From Cytophagales bacterium (GTDB taxonomy: Bacteria; Bacteroidota; Bacteroidia; Cytophagales; Cyclobacteriaceae), in NCBI GenBank assembly GCA_003541895.1, contig DPLR01000651.1, forward strand, positions 1 through 5,000: a stretch of 5,000 nt of DNA, given 5' to 3'. Each line of letters begins with the position of its first letter. The stretch's first letter is position 1. Of the stretch, positions 1 to 4,967 are shown piece by piece. The notes below the pieces were generated by a model. That model was not told the origin of the DNA and ran no database searches. It worked only from the letters and a program-made list of their open reading frames with translations. A program made the position numbers and the translations under genes.

Positions 1-52
1 AACATCTCACTGGTGCCGAACAAAAATCGTCGGCACAGTTCGAGCGTTGAAC
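1..52 (+). other. attC site closing the upstream cassette (left core cut by window edge)
   Basis: The right core is GTTGAAC at 46-52, a perfect match to GTTRRRY. Its partner AAC is at 1-3, so most of the left core lies outside the window. The arms pair as AAC (1-3) with GTT (46-48), CTC (6-8) with GAG (42-44), ACTG (9-12) with CAGT (36-39), and TGCCGA (14-19) with TCGGCA (30-35). G13 is left as a single extrahelical base, T40-C41 form a bulge, and the loop is 20-29. Bulged bases in one arm and a short unpaired spacer next to the core are the features that IntI uses to recognise the folded bottom strand. The predicted cut lies between 46 and 47. Confidence 0.8.
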
Positions 53-402
53 GAAACCGCAAAGCGGTAGCCATAGTACCGGCACTGTTCCTCGAACAGT
101 TAATGAGGTGTACGAGCTAAAAAAATGAACGCAGGTCTAGATGGCAGGAGCTTTCTGAAAAATAGTGGGCGTTTATCCTGAGGTATGTCTTCATTCTAAA
201 AAAGGCTGATTAATGCATATAGATTATCTTCATAAGCTGATAATGTCAGGGCTCAATTGTGTAGGCGTTGCAAATAAATATAGTTAAAACAATTGCATGG
301 CGAAGTTTTTTTTATGAATCCCCATAGCTAGTGCAGCGGTTTCGTCCAACCTGATTGTATTCGGAATTTCGCTGCACTCAACTCCGCATACAATCTTTAA
401 TG
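47..402 (+). other. Cassette without a convincing gene
   Basis: This 356-base unit lies between the cut points of the attC sites at 1-52 and 344-408, and no reading frame on either strand is long enough to be a clear gene. Its left third is rich in small hairpins: ACCGC (56-60) pairs with GCGGT (64-68), and ACTGTTC (84-90) pairs with GAACAGT (94-100) around a three-base loop. Neither is followed by a T-run, so they are not obvious terminators. The middle holds a possible 24-residue ORF at 213-287. Gene-less cassettes are known in chromosomal integrons and may carry promoters or small RNAs, but I see no strong promoter here. A decayed attC may lie at 112-177, which would make this two short cassettes. 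Confidence 0.6.
213..287 (+). CDS. Possible small ORF, 24 residues
   Basis: An ATG at 213 opens a 24-residue frame beginning MHIDYLHKLIMSGL and ending at a TAA at 285. A run of A followed by GG (AAAGG, 201-205) lies seven bases before the start and could serve as a ribosome binding site. It is the best-supported frame in the gene-poor cassette, but it is short and has no recognisable motif. The middle is mildly hydrophobic, not enough to call a membrane segment. It could equally be chance or the remnant of a decayed gene. Conservation of the frame in related cassettes would be needed to believe it. Confidence 0.2.
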   Translation: MHIDYLHKLIMSGLNCVGVANKYS

Positions 403-408
403 TTAAGC
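344..408 (+). other. attC site ending the gene-less cassette
   Basis: Both outer cores match consensus perfectly: left GTCCAAC (344-350, RYYYAAC) and right GTTAAGC (402-408, GTTRRRY). Bases 353-365 pair with 383-395 at 12 of 13 positions, the only mismatch being T361 with C387, around a 17-base loop (366-382). The spacers are unequal: two bases on the left (351-352) and six on the right (396-401). The cut is predicted between 402 and 403, so the next cassette begins TTAAGCTCTC. A nine-base segment just upstream (AGTGCAGCG, 330-338) is exactly complementary to 370-378, mostly inside the attC loop, and could form a pseudoknot or a competing fold. Confidence 0.85.
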
Positions 409-420
409 TCTCATTCATGT

Positions 421-450
421 TTGGAAAATAGTACTGACTCTATTCATTAT
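421..450 (+). promoter_or_regulatory. Weak candidate promoter in front of the HEAT gene
   Basis: TTGGAA at 421-426 matches four of six bases of the sigma-70 -35 consensus. CATTAT at 445-450 matches four of six of the -10 consensus, with an 18-base spacer. If used, transcription would begin only a few bases from, or at, the ATG at 459, giving a leaderless or nearly leaderless message. That would fit the lack of any Shine-Dalgarno sequence before this gene. The region is AT-rich, so chance matches are expected; this is a suggestion only. Confidence 0.25.
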
Positions 451-458
451 ATTGATTT

Positions 459-1382
459 ATGATCAAAACAATAACTGCAATTCTATTAGTTTTATTACTT
501 GTTAATCCCATCCTTACAAAAGGAAAAGAAATCAACGATATGGGCATAGATGAACTATTGTCCATTCTTGAAGGTGGAGCAGATCACCCTTCTAGTAAAG
601 CTATTAATAGAGTGCGTGAACTTAAGGATCCAAAAGCAATTCCGGCGTTAGAAAAAATAATGCGCGATCATTTTGAAAAACAAGATGAGCTTTTATTTAC
701 TGCTGCCCAAACTCTTTTTTGCATTGGAACGGAAGATGCTCATCGAATACTTCGAAAATCCTTACTGGATAAGAAATATCATGTAAGAGAGAGCATCATC
801 TATTCATTTAATAGGGGGATGGAAAAAACATTAAGAAATGAATTTATTAAAAAATACCATTTGAATAATACTTCTGACGATTTATCAATTAAAATTACTT
901 CGGCAGAAATGAGTGGAGAAATACTATTTAATGTTACTTTAAAAAACATATCAAAAAAGCCATTAATCCTATATCGTCCCTGGGTTTACATTGGTGAATA
1001 TTTGTTAATTGAAGACCCAGATGGTGATTTTAAAAAACCGTTGCCTGCGATTGTAGATATATTTGGTCCACATAGTGAAAAAGCTAATTACTTTGAAATA
1101 TTTCCGCAAGATGAACTTAAGTTTGAAATGAAAGCAGCGTTGATAAATAATAACACTTTCTTGGAGGATGTGGTCATATTTATTAAAAAAATATTATTTA
1201 TTGAAAATAAAAATGAATTTTTTATGCTGTCAGGAGGAGATGTAACTTACTATTTATATAAATCAGGGAAATATAATATTTATGCTATTTATGATATGGA
1301 TGGAAATTATCCACCGGAAACAAAAAACATTTGGTCTGGTAGAGTCGTATCTGCTCCGATACAAGTTAAATTAAAGCGCTAA
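459..1382 (+). CDS. Exported HEAT-repeat protein with beta-rich C-terminal domain
   Basis: This 307-residue protein is the cargo of the second cassette. Residues 1-22 look like a signal peptide (a lysine near the start, then a hydrophobic stretch to about 18), so the product probably acts in the periplasm or outside the cell. Residues about 44-116 form paired helices of HEAT type, with the typical pattern of a residue pair DPKAIPALEKI followed by a second helix and a repeat near 93-116; such repeats usually bind proteins. Residues about 142-306 are predicted beta-rich, with motifs such as LKNISKKPL and SGKYNIYAIY ending in SAPIQVKL. That resembles the Ig-like BsuPI-type domain found in many uncharacterised secreted proteins. 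There is no clear Shine-Dalgarno site before the ATG. The coding region is strikingly AT-rich and rich in AAA and ATA codons, unlike the next cassette. Its specific function is not known. Confidence 0.85.
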   Translation: MIKTITAILLVLLLVNPILTKGKEINDMGIDELLSILEGGADHPSSKAINRVRELKDPKAIPALEKIMRDHFEKQDELLFTAAQTLFCIGTEDAHRILRKSLLDKKYHVRESIIYSFNRGMEKTLRNEFIKKYHLNNTSDDLSIKITSAEMSGEILFNVTLKNISKKPLILYRPWVYIGEYLLIEDPDGDFKKPLPAIVDIFGPHSEKANYFEIFPQDELKFEMKAALINNNTFLEDVVIFIKKILFIENKNEFFMLSGGDVTYYLYKSGKYNIYAIYDMDGNYPPETKNIWSGRVVSAPIQVKLKR

Positions 1383-1415
1383 TATTGACTAATTACTGCT
1401 TTTAAAAAAATAAAC

Positions 1416-1469
1416 GGATAACCAACGGCTTCACCGGCCTAAAAGTCGCCGGTGAGCCTGATGTTAGCT
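1416..1469 (+). other. attC site ending the HEAT-protein cassette
   Basis: This is the most compact and regular site. TAAC (1419-1422) pairs with GTTA (1463-1466). Four-base unpaired spacers follow (1423-1426 and 1459-1462). GGCT (1427-1430) pairs with AGCC (1455-1458), T1431 is a single extrahelical base, and CACCGGC (1432-1438) pairs with GCCGGTG (1448-1454) around a nine-base loop. The right core GTTAGCT differs from GTTRRRY at one position. It starts 33 bases after the HEAT gene stop. The predicted cut is between 1463 and 1464. The GC-rich stem stands out sharply from its AT-rich surroundings. Confidence 0.88.
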
Positions 1470-1480
1470 CTCTTAGAATA

Positions 1481-1492
1481 AGGAAAGGAAAG
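1481..1492 (+). promoter_or_regulatory. Purine-rich ribosome binding site of the methyltransferase gene
   Basis: AGGAAAGGAAAG gives two overlapping anti-Shine-Dalgarno matches 11 to 15 bases before the ATG at 1504. A second in-frame ATG at 1510 is also possible; the first is kept because it is nearer to the site. A TAGAAT hexamer at 1474-1479 matches five of six -10 bases, but no matching -35 is visible. Confidence 0.5.
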
Positions 1493-1503
1493 TATAAAAA
1501 CCG

Positions 1504-2349
1504 ATGAGTATGAATGACAAAATTTCTGAAACTGCGATAGCGATAGCATCATTACGTGCCTTATCAAATTATGAAACGGATGTCACCGTTCAAAGTCATG
1601 ATGGGTTGGCTGAATTATTTTTACCAGAGGATCGGCAGACCGCATTGAGAACTCTGAGCTCACGAGAGAACATCAAGCAACACATCCCGAAAGGGATGTA
1701 TGAATATGTTATTGCGAGAACGAAATATTTTGATAGTGTTTTTGTTGAGGCGATACAACATCCCATTGAACAAATCGTCCTGTTAGGGGCAGGATATGAT
1801 AGCCGCTCCTATCGATTCCATCCGCTGCTCACTACGACACGGATTTTTGAAGTCGATATGAAACCGACTCAAGACCATAAGTTGGTCTGTTTACGTAAAA
1901 ATAACATTGATATCCATCCCAATATTTCGTTTATCCCGATGAATTTTGAAACGGATGATCCCATCAGAATGCTCGGTCAATACGGCTATGACAACGGGAA
2001 ACAAACACTTTTTTTATGGGAGGGCGTGACATTTTATTTATCACACGATACGGTCACGGTAATGCTCCGGAGATTAAAAGACCATTCCGGTGTAGGAAGT
2101 CGGGTCTGTTTTGATTTTCAAACCATACAGCATGAGCGCGATCTGATTCAGACAGGGTTACCGGATGAGGTGATTAAATTTGGCATTGCATCAGGAAAAA
2201 TCGTCAATTTTGTACAGGATCATCAGTATCGTGTTGTCGAACACATCACAGCAGGTGACATGGAACGACGATTTCTGATGCTCCAACATGGTGAACTCTT
2301 TGGAAGAATCATGCCGATGATGAACTTTCTCCTCATTGAACATGAATAA
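1504..2349 (+). CDS. Class I SAM-dependent methyltransferase, leucine carboxyl methyltransferase (LCM) family
   Basis: This 281-residue protein has the landmarks of the bacterial LCM-like methyltransferases (Pfam LCM, PF04072; TIGR00027-type), which are usually about 260-310 residues, so it appears complete. The SAM-binding motif I is VLLGAGYDSRSYRF (residues 92-105), with the family's GAGxDxR signature. FEVDMK (115-120) supplies the acidic residues of motif II that hold the ribose. LWEGVTFYL (171-179) is the family's characteristic WEG...YL segment near the active site. The N-terminal 80 residues are helical, as usual for the family. There is no signal peptide, so it is cytoplasmic. In eukaryotes the family methylates the C-terminal leucine of PP2A; bacterial members mostly lack a known substrate and some act on small molecules or polyketides. 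It is alone in its cassette, which gives no substrate clue. Base composition is clearly less AT-rich than the preceding gene. Confidence 0.93.
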   Translation: MSMNDKISETAIAIASLRALSNYETDVTVQSHDGLAELFLPEDRQTALRTLSSRENIKQHIPKGMYEYVIARTKYFDSVFVEAIQHPIEQIVLLGAGYDSRSYRFHPLLTTTRIFEVDMKPTQDHKLVCLRKNNIDIHPNISFIPMNFETDDPIRMLGQYGYDNGKQTLFLWEGVTFYLSHDTVTVMLRRLKDHSGVGSRVCFDFQTIQHERDLIQTGLPDEVIKFGIASGKIVNFVQDHQYRVVEHITAGDMERRFLMLQHGELFGRIMPMMNFLLIEHE

Positions 2350-2376
2350 ATTGGTATTGTCGAGGTAGGAGACACG

Positions 2377-2484
2377 AGCTAACCATGCGCATGAACAGCG
2401 ACCAGGTCGAGCGGGCAAGAAAAATGGTGTTCTTCAGGGGCAGTCGCGCCCGCTCGTCCTGGCGCATTATGCGAGGCGTTATGG
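2377..2484 (+). other. Long attC site ending the methyltransferase cassette
   Basis: At 108 bases this is the longest site in the window. TAAC (2380-2383) pairs with GTTA (2478-2481). CGCAT (2388-2392) pairs with ATGCG (2469-2473), and GCG (2398-2400) with CGC (2463-2465). A2401 is extrahelical. Bases 2402-2416 pair with 2448-2462 at 14 of 15 positions, broken by one T-T mismatch (2407/2457). The loop is 31 bases (2417-2447). Cores are AGCTAAC on the left and GTTATGG on the right, each one or two bases from consensus but complementary at TAAC/GTTA. The predicted cut is between 2478 and 2479. The GC-rich stem may slow transcription into the next cassette. Confidence 0.87.
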
Positions 2485-2511
2485 TCACGCAAAACTTGAG
2501 AGTCTACGAAA

Positions 2512-2871
2512 ATGAAGCCTAAAGAGATTTTGGAAGAGTTCGTTCATGCATTCAATAGTGCCGATGTTGAAGCCTTAGTAAAGTTGTACAGTGAAAATGC
2601 TATTAACCATCAGGTAGCGGAACAACCCGTAGAAGGACATGAAGCAATTCGGAAGATGTTTGCTGACAGTTTTACTGAAACGAAGATGACCTGTATTGTT
2701 GAGAATATGTTTGAAGACGGTGAATGGGCCATAATGGAGTGGCGTGACCCACTCGGGTTAAGAGGGTGTGGTTTTTTCCATATTGTTGATTCCAAAATTG
2801 TCTTCCAAAGAGGATATTGGGATAAGCTATCGTTTCTAAGACAACATGGCTTGCCAGTACCTCAAGAATGA
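2512..2871 (+). CDS. SnoaL-like / NTF2-like protein
   Basis: This 119-residue protein is the cargo of the fourth cassette and has the usual length of a single NTF2-like domain. An N-terminal helix (residues 4-28, with FVHAFNSADVEALVKLYSEN) leads to the turn AINHQ (30-34), the position where SnoaL-like proteins place polar pocket residues. EGHEAIRKMF (41-50) is the second helix typical of the family. A curved sheet follows, including EWAIMEWR (71-78) and GFFHIVDSKIVFQRGYWD (87-104). The family includes isomerases, cyclases and hydrolases as well as plain binding proteins, so the reaction cannot be named. There is no signal peptide. GAGAG (2498-2502) nine bases before the ATG is a weak ribosome binding site. 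Cone-shaped NTF2-like proteins are recurrent cargo of environmental cassettes, in line with the flanking attC sites. Confidence 0.9.
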   Translation: MKPKEILEEFVHAFNSADVEALVKLYSENAINHQVAEQPVEGHEAIRKMFADSFTETKMTCIVENMFEDGEWAIMEWRDPLGLRGCGFFHIVDSKIVFQRGYWDKLSFLRQHGLPVPQE

Positions 2872-2879
2872 TAGAGATC

Positions 2880-2936
2880 ATAACGAATGGATGCAGCCAA
2901 TCAGCCTCTGTCTGATCCTGTTGTTGGACGCTTATT
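2880..2936 (+). other. Degenerate attC site after the SnoaL-like gene
   Basis: ATAACG (2880-2885) pairs with CG and TTAT on the right (2929-2930 and 2932-2935), with an extra C at 2931 in the right arm. CAG (2894-2896) pairs with CTG (2918-2920), and ATCAG (2900-2904) with CTGAT (2912-2916) around a seven-base loop. The two internal spacers are each nine bases long. The position, nine bases after the stop, and the nesting fit an attC. However, the right core reads GCTTAT where a GTT is required, so the symmetric core looks inactivated. A perfect GTTRRRY word, GTTGGAC, occurs at 2923-2929 but has poor pairing with the left side (only AAC 2882-2884). Which core, if either, is used is unclear. 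Confidence 0.5.
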
Positions 2937-2957
2937 TTAAATGAACGAAAATTCATT

Positions 2958-3467
2958 ATGAAAGAATGGAAAATAGAGAAAATATTTAAAATTCGCAACT
3001 TGCCGGCAAATACATTGATCACTGATGGCATGATGTTATTCGACTATTATGATTCATATATGATAAAAAGGAAGACTGATGATTCCATTGAGACAATAGT
3101 CGAAAAGATACTCGCCCTTCCCTGTTGGATCAAAATTGCATTGCAAATAAGGTATTTTCTTATTGTCAAACCGTTTGGTTTAACAACAGGAAGGTTTGAT
3201 AATACAAATGAAAGCTCAGAAATGAATTCTGAACCGGTCCCGATTATCAAGAAGAATAAGAATGAAATCGTAATGGGATCAGATGATAAACATTTCTACT
3301 ACAGAATATCAGTGATGAAAAAAGAAGTCGGGCAAGAATCTGAGATATATCTGAACACAGTTGTTAAATTCAATAACGTGTGGGGTAAAATATATTTCCT
3401 GCCTGTAAAAATGGGTCACAAACTTGTGGTTAAATCTTTATTAAAAATGTTAATTTCTAAGAGCTAA
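2958..3467 (+). CDS. DUF2867-family protein
   Basis: This 169-residue protein matches the pattern of DUF2867. It has DYYDSY near the start (residues 29-34), a LPCWIKIALQIR segment followed by KPFGL (54-75), the GSDDKHFYYRISV stretch (107-119) that resembles the family's ED-H-D-FRVSV motif, and a C-terminal region TVVKFNNVWGKIYFLPVKMGHKLVVKSLL (134-162). DUF2867 has no established activity; it occurs alone or fused behind an NAD(P)-binding epimerase-like domain, and here it stands alone. There is no signal peptide; the hydrophobic stretch about 58-70 is part of the family fold rather than a sure membrane helix. No good ribosome binding site precedes the ATG, but a six-codon frame (2941-2961) ends in a TGA that overlaps this start as ATGA. 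It leads the downstream cluster, with 13 bases to the next gene. Confidence 0.82.
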   Translation: MKEWKIEKIFKIRNLPANTLITDGMMLFDYYDSYMIKRKTDDSIETIVEKILALPCWIKIALQIRYFLIVKPFGLTTGRFDNTNESSEMNSEPVPIIKKNKNEIVMGSDDKHFYYRISVMKKEVGQESEIYLNTVVKFNNVWGKIYFLPVKMGHKLVVKSLLKMLISKS

Positions 3468-3469
3468 TC

Positions 3470-3476
3470 AGGAGGT
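3470..3476 (+). promoter_or_regulatory. Full Shine-Dalgarno site of the beta-propeller gene
   Basis: AGGAGGT is a seven-base complement to the 16S tail, only four bases from the ATG at 3481. It lies in the 13-base gap after the DUF2867 stop, which leaves no room for an attC or a separate promoter and supports co-transcription. Confidence 0.85.
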
Positions 3477-3480
3477 AAAA

Positions 3481-4509
3481 ATGGTAAGGTCATTTAGAAT
3501 AATTTTTATCGCTGTTTTTTCTCTTCTAGTTGTTGTTATCGGAATAGATGCCGCCACAGCGTCAGACAGCACGGTTTTCTATAAAAAGCCTGTTCTGGTT
3601 TTAAGCGGAATTGCAGGCGATCGGCCTGGAGAATTCGGAACAGTTGGAAAAGGTGACGGGATGGGACCCATGGATTTTTTGGTGGACCCTGATAACAACA
3701 TTTGGGTTATGGATGTGATGAATCGAAGGGTTCAGAAGTTCGATCGGAATGGGAAATTTCTTTTAGAGTACCCGAATAAAAACATCAAAAATTCGATTGA
3801 GCTAACATCCCGATATATTGAATGCACCCATTCAGGTGATATCATAATTGGTCCTATTTCGGATGGGGAGATGGTTATATTGAACAATAACGGAGAATAT
3901 CAGCGCACTATTACCCTCCCGGATGTAAGGAATGAAGAGTTTGATTTTACAGTAAACAATCTGAATGAAATAATCTATCCGAGGGGCAAAGATTCGGTTG
4001 TTGTGGATATGAATGGGAAGATTGTTCATGTAGCCAAGGATCAACTCGGAGTTGGTGGTGATTCGTCATCACCATATACAACGAAGGTTGTGTATGATTC
4101 CGGAAACTCGACACAGACCATTATTAACAGCAGCCTAAGGGATATTGGAGCGGATTCCATAATTATTAAAAATGACCAATTGGACACTGGGGTCAAAGAT
4201 TATGCTGGAAAATTTATCCTGTTTGTTGATCCGTTTAATAATCTTTTTGTCAAAACCATGGTCAATCAGCCAAACAGCGAAGTTGTTTCTTACAACGACG
4301 TCAATGGGCGTTTAATTAAGGCGTTAAAAAAATCTGAGGTGCATAATGGTTGGGGTTATAAAACTTATCATATTGATAAGCACGGCAATCTATATGCGAT
4401 GGAGGTTGTTAGACCCGAGAATGCAATCAAGGGTAAATCTTTAGGGTATGGCGAAAACCTTCTTAAAGGAGGGAAGACGTTTGTATATCTTTGGAGATGG
4501 GATAGGTGA
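3481..4509 (+). CDS. Secreted NHL-repeat / six-bladed beta-propeller protein
   Basis: This 342-residue protein starts with a clear signal peptide: RSFR near the start, a hydrophobic core about 8-20, and likely cleavage near ATA-SD at 25-29. The clearest NHL-type blade is residues 62-94 (DFLVDPDNNIWVMDVMNRRVQKFDRNGKFL), whose pattern of a strand, D-x-x-N-x-I/L-x-V-x-D and N-x-R-V-x-K-F is diagnostic. Weaker blades follow at about 129-147, 155-183, 243-282 and 293-310, each with the N-N-L or G-N-L turn. The chain is long enough for a single propeller. Such proteins usually act as binding platforms, and a few bind sugars or are enzymes; no catalytic set is visible here. It has a strong ribosome binding site and overlaps the longest possible form of the next gene. 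Partner and ligand are unknown. Confidence 0.85.
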   Translation: MVRSFRIIFIAVFSLLVVVIGIDAATASDSTVFYKKPVLVLSGIAGDRPGEFGTVGKGDGMGPMDFLVDPDNNIWVMDVMNRRVQKFDRNGKFLLEYPNKNIKNSIELTSRYIECTHSGDIIIGPISDGEMVILNNNGEYQRTITLPDVRNEEFDFTVNNLNEIIYPRGKDSVVVDMNGKIVHVAKDQLGVGGDSSSPYTTKVVYDSGNSTQTIINSSLRDIGADSIIIKNDQLDTGVKDYAGKFILFVDPFNNLFVKTMVNQPNSEVVSYNDVNGRLIKALKKSEVHNGWGYKTYHIDKHGNLYAMEVVRPENAIKGKSLGYGENLLKGGKTFVYLWRWDR

Positions 4510-4545
4510 TTCACAGCTTGGTGGAGGACCAAGGTGATGCAAATT

Positions 4546-4551
4546 TAAAGG
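4546..4551 (+). promoter_or_regulatory. Ribosome binding site deciding the DUF1801 start
   Basis: TAAAGGA-type sequence (AAAGGA about 4547-4552) lies eight bases before the ATG at 4560. The alternative GTG at 4506, which would overlap the previous stop, would add 18 residues that do not resemble the family, and it has only a weak GG-containing sequence ahead of it. Confidence 0.6.
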
Positions 4552-4559
4552 AACATCAA

Positions 4560-4952
4560 ATGATAAAGGCAAGAAAACAGGTTGCTTCCATAGATGAATA
4601 CATCCAGAGCTTTCCAAAAGAAATACAAAAGCTGCTGAGTGAAATGAGGTTGGCTATCAGGGCTTCGGCGCCGGAAGCTATTGAAAAGATAAGTTATCAA
4701 ATCCCGACCTTTTACCTTAACGGCAATCTGGTTCATTTTGCGGCCTTCAAAAATCATATCGGTTTTTATCCGACACCGAGCGGCATCTCTGCATTCAAAG
4801 ATGAGTTGAAGGAATATAAGAGCGCCAAAGGTTCAGTTCAATTCCCCTTGGATAAGCCTATGCCTATTGATTTGATAAAAAGAATCGTGAAGTTCCGGGT
4901 TCTGGAAAACATGCAAAAACCGGCTATAAAAGTTACGAAAAAACAAAATTAA
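4560..4952 (+). CDS. DUF1801 (YdhG/YobT-like) domain protein
   Basis: This 130-residue protein is a good match to the DUF1801 family over its full length. Residues 9-36 (ASIDEYIQSFPKEIQKLLSEMR) form the N-terminal helices, and APEAIEKISYQIPTF (37-51) is the conserved region that in most members reads EAISYxMPTF. LVHFAAFKNHIGFYPTPSGISAF (57-79) is the strongest signature, and KGSVQFPLDKPMPIDLIKRIVKFRV (90-114) closes the domain. Related proteins include Bacillus YdhG/Fra, described as a frataxin-like iron chaperone; whether this one handles iron is unknown. It is predicted cytoplasmic. The chosen start removes an unconserved 18-residue extension. It follows the beta-propeller gene by 50 bases and is probably in the same transcript. 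Small proteins of this family also turn up as mobile cargo, so a cassette origin is possible. Confidence 0.9.
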   Translation: MIKARKQVASIDEYIQSFPKEIQKLLSEMRLAIRASAPEAIEKISYQIPTFYLNGNLVHFAAFKNHIGFYPTPSGISAFKDELKEYKSAKGSVQFPLDKPMPIDLIKRIVKFRVLENMQKPAIKVTKKQN

Positions 4953-4967
4953 AATCCCAAAGGAATA

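Larger units (their letters stand above)
1..2936 (+). mobile_element. Integron gene-cassette array (partial, no integrase in window)
   Basis: Four well-supported attC-like sites and one degenerate site divide this stretch into consecutive units: 47-402 (no clear gene), 403-1463 (HEAT protein), 1464-2478 (methyltransferase) and 2479 to about 2930 (SnoaL-like). Each of the last three units has one + strand gene that nearly fills it, with an attC just after the stop, which is the standard cassette plan. Cassettes move as circles excised and inserted by an IntI tyrosine recombinase that cuts the folded bottom strand between G and TT of the GTTRRRY core. The attC stems share architecture but not sequence, and base composition changes from unit to unit, which suggests independent origins. 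The integrase and attI should lie to the left. The array is called from structure alone; a covariance-model scan was not possible here. Confidence 0.82.

Noticed and set aside
84..100. Seven-pair hairpin with a three-base loop as a transcription terminator
   Set aside because: No T-run follows it, so intrinsic termination is not supported.
125..181. An 18-codon frame in the gene-less cassette
   Set aside because: It is too short, has no Shine-Dalgarno sequence, and overlaps the possible decayed attC.
264..272. GGCGTTGCA as another attC right core
   Set aside because: No upstream arm pairs with it, and the word departs from GTTRRRY.
376..382. ACTCAAC, a perfect RYYYAAC word inside the attC loop
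   Set aside because: No stem forms between it and the right core at 402; it looks like a chance match.
2191..2418. Reverse-strand reading frame of 75 residues
   Set aside because: It lies opposite the end of the methyltransferase gene and the attC left arm, has no family features and looks like a shadow frame.
2672..3031. Reverse-strand reading frame of 119 residues across the SnoaL gene end and the degenerate attC
   Set aside because: It is antisense to two well-supported genes and a palindromic site, and its residues match no family pattern I know.
4506..4559. GTG start giving an 18-residue longer DUF1801 protein
   Set aside because: The extra residues are unlike the family, and a better ribosome binding site precedes the ATG at 4560.
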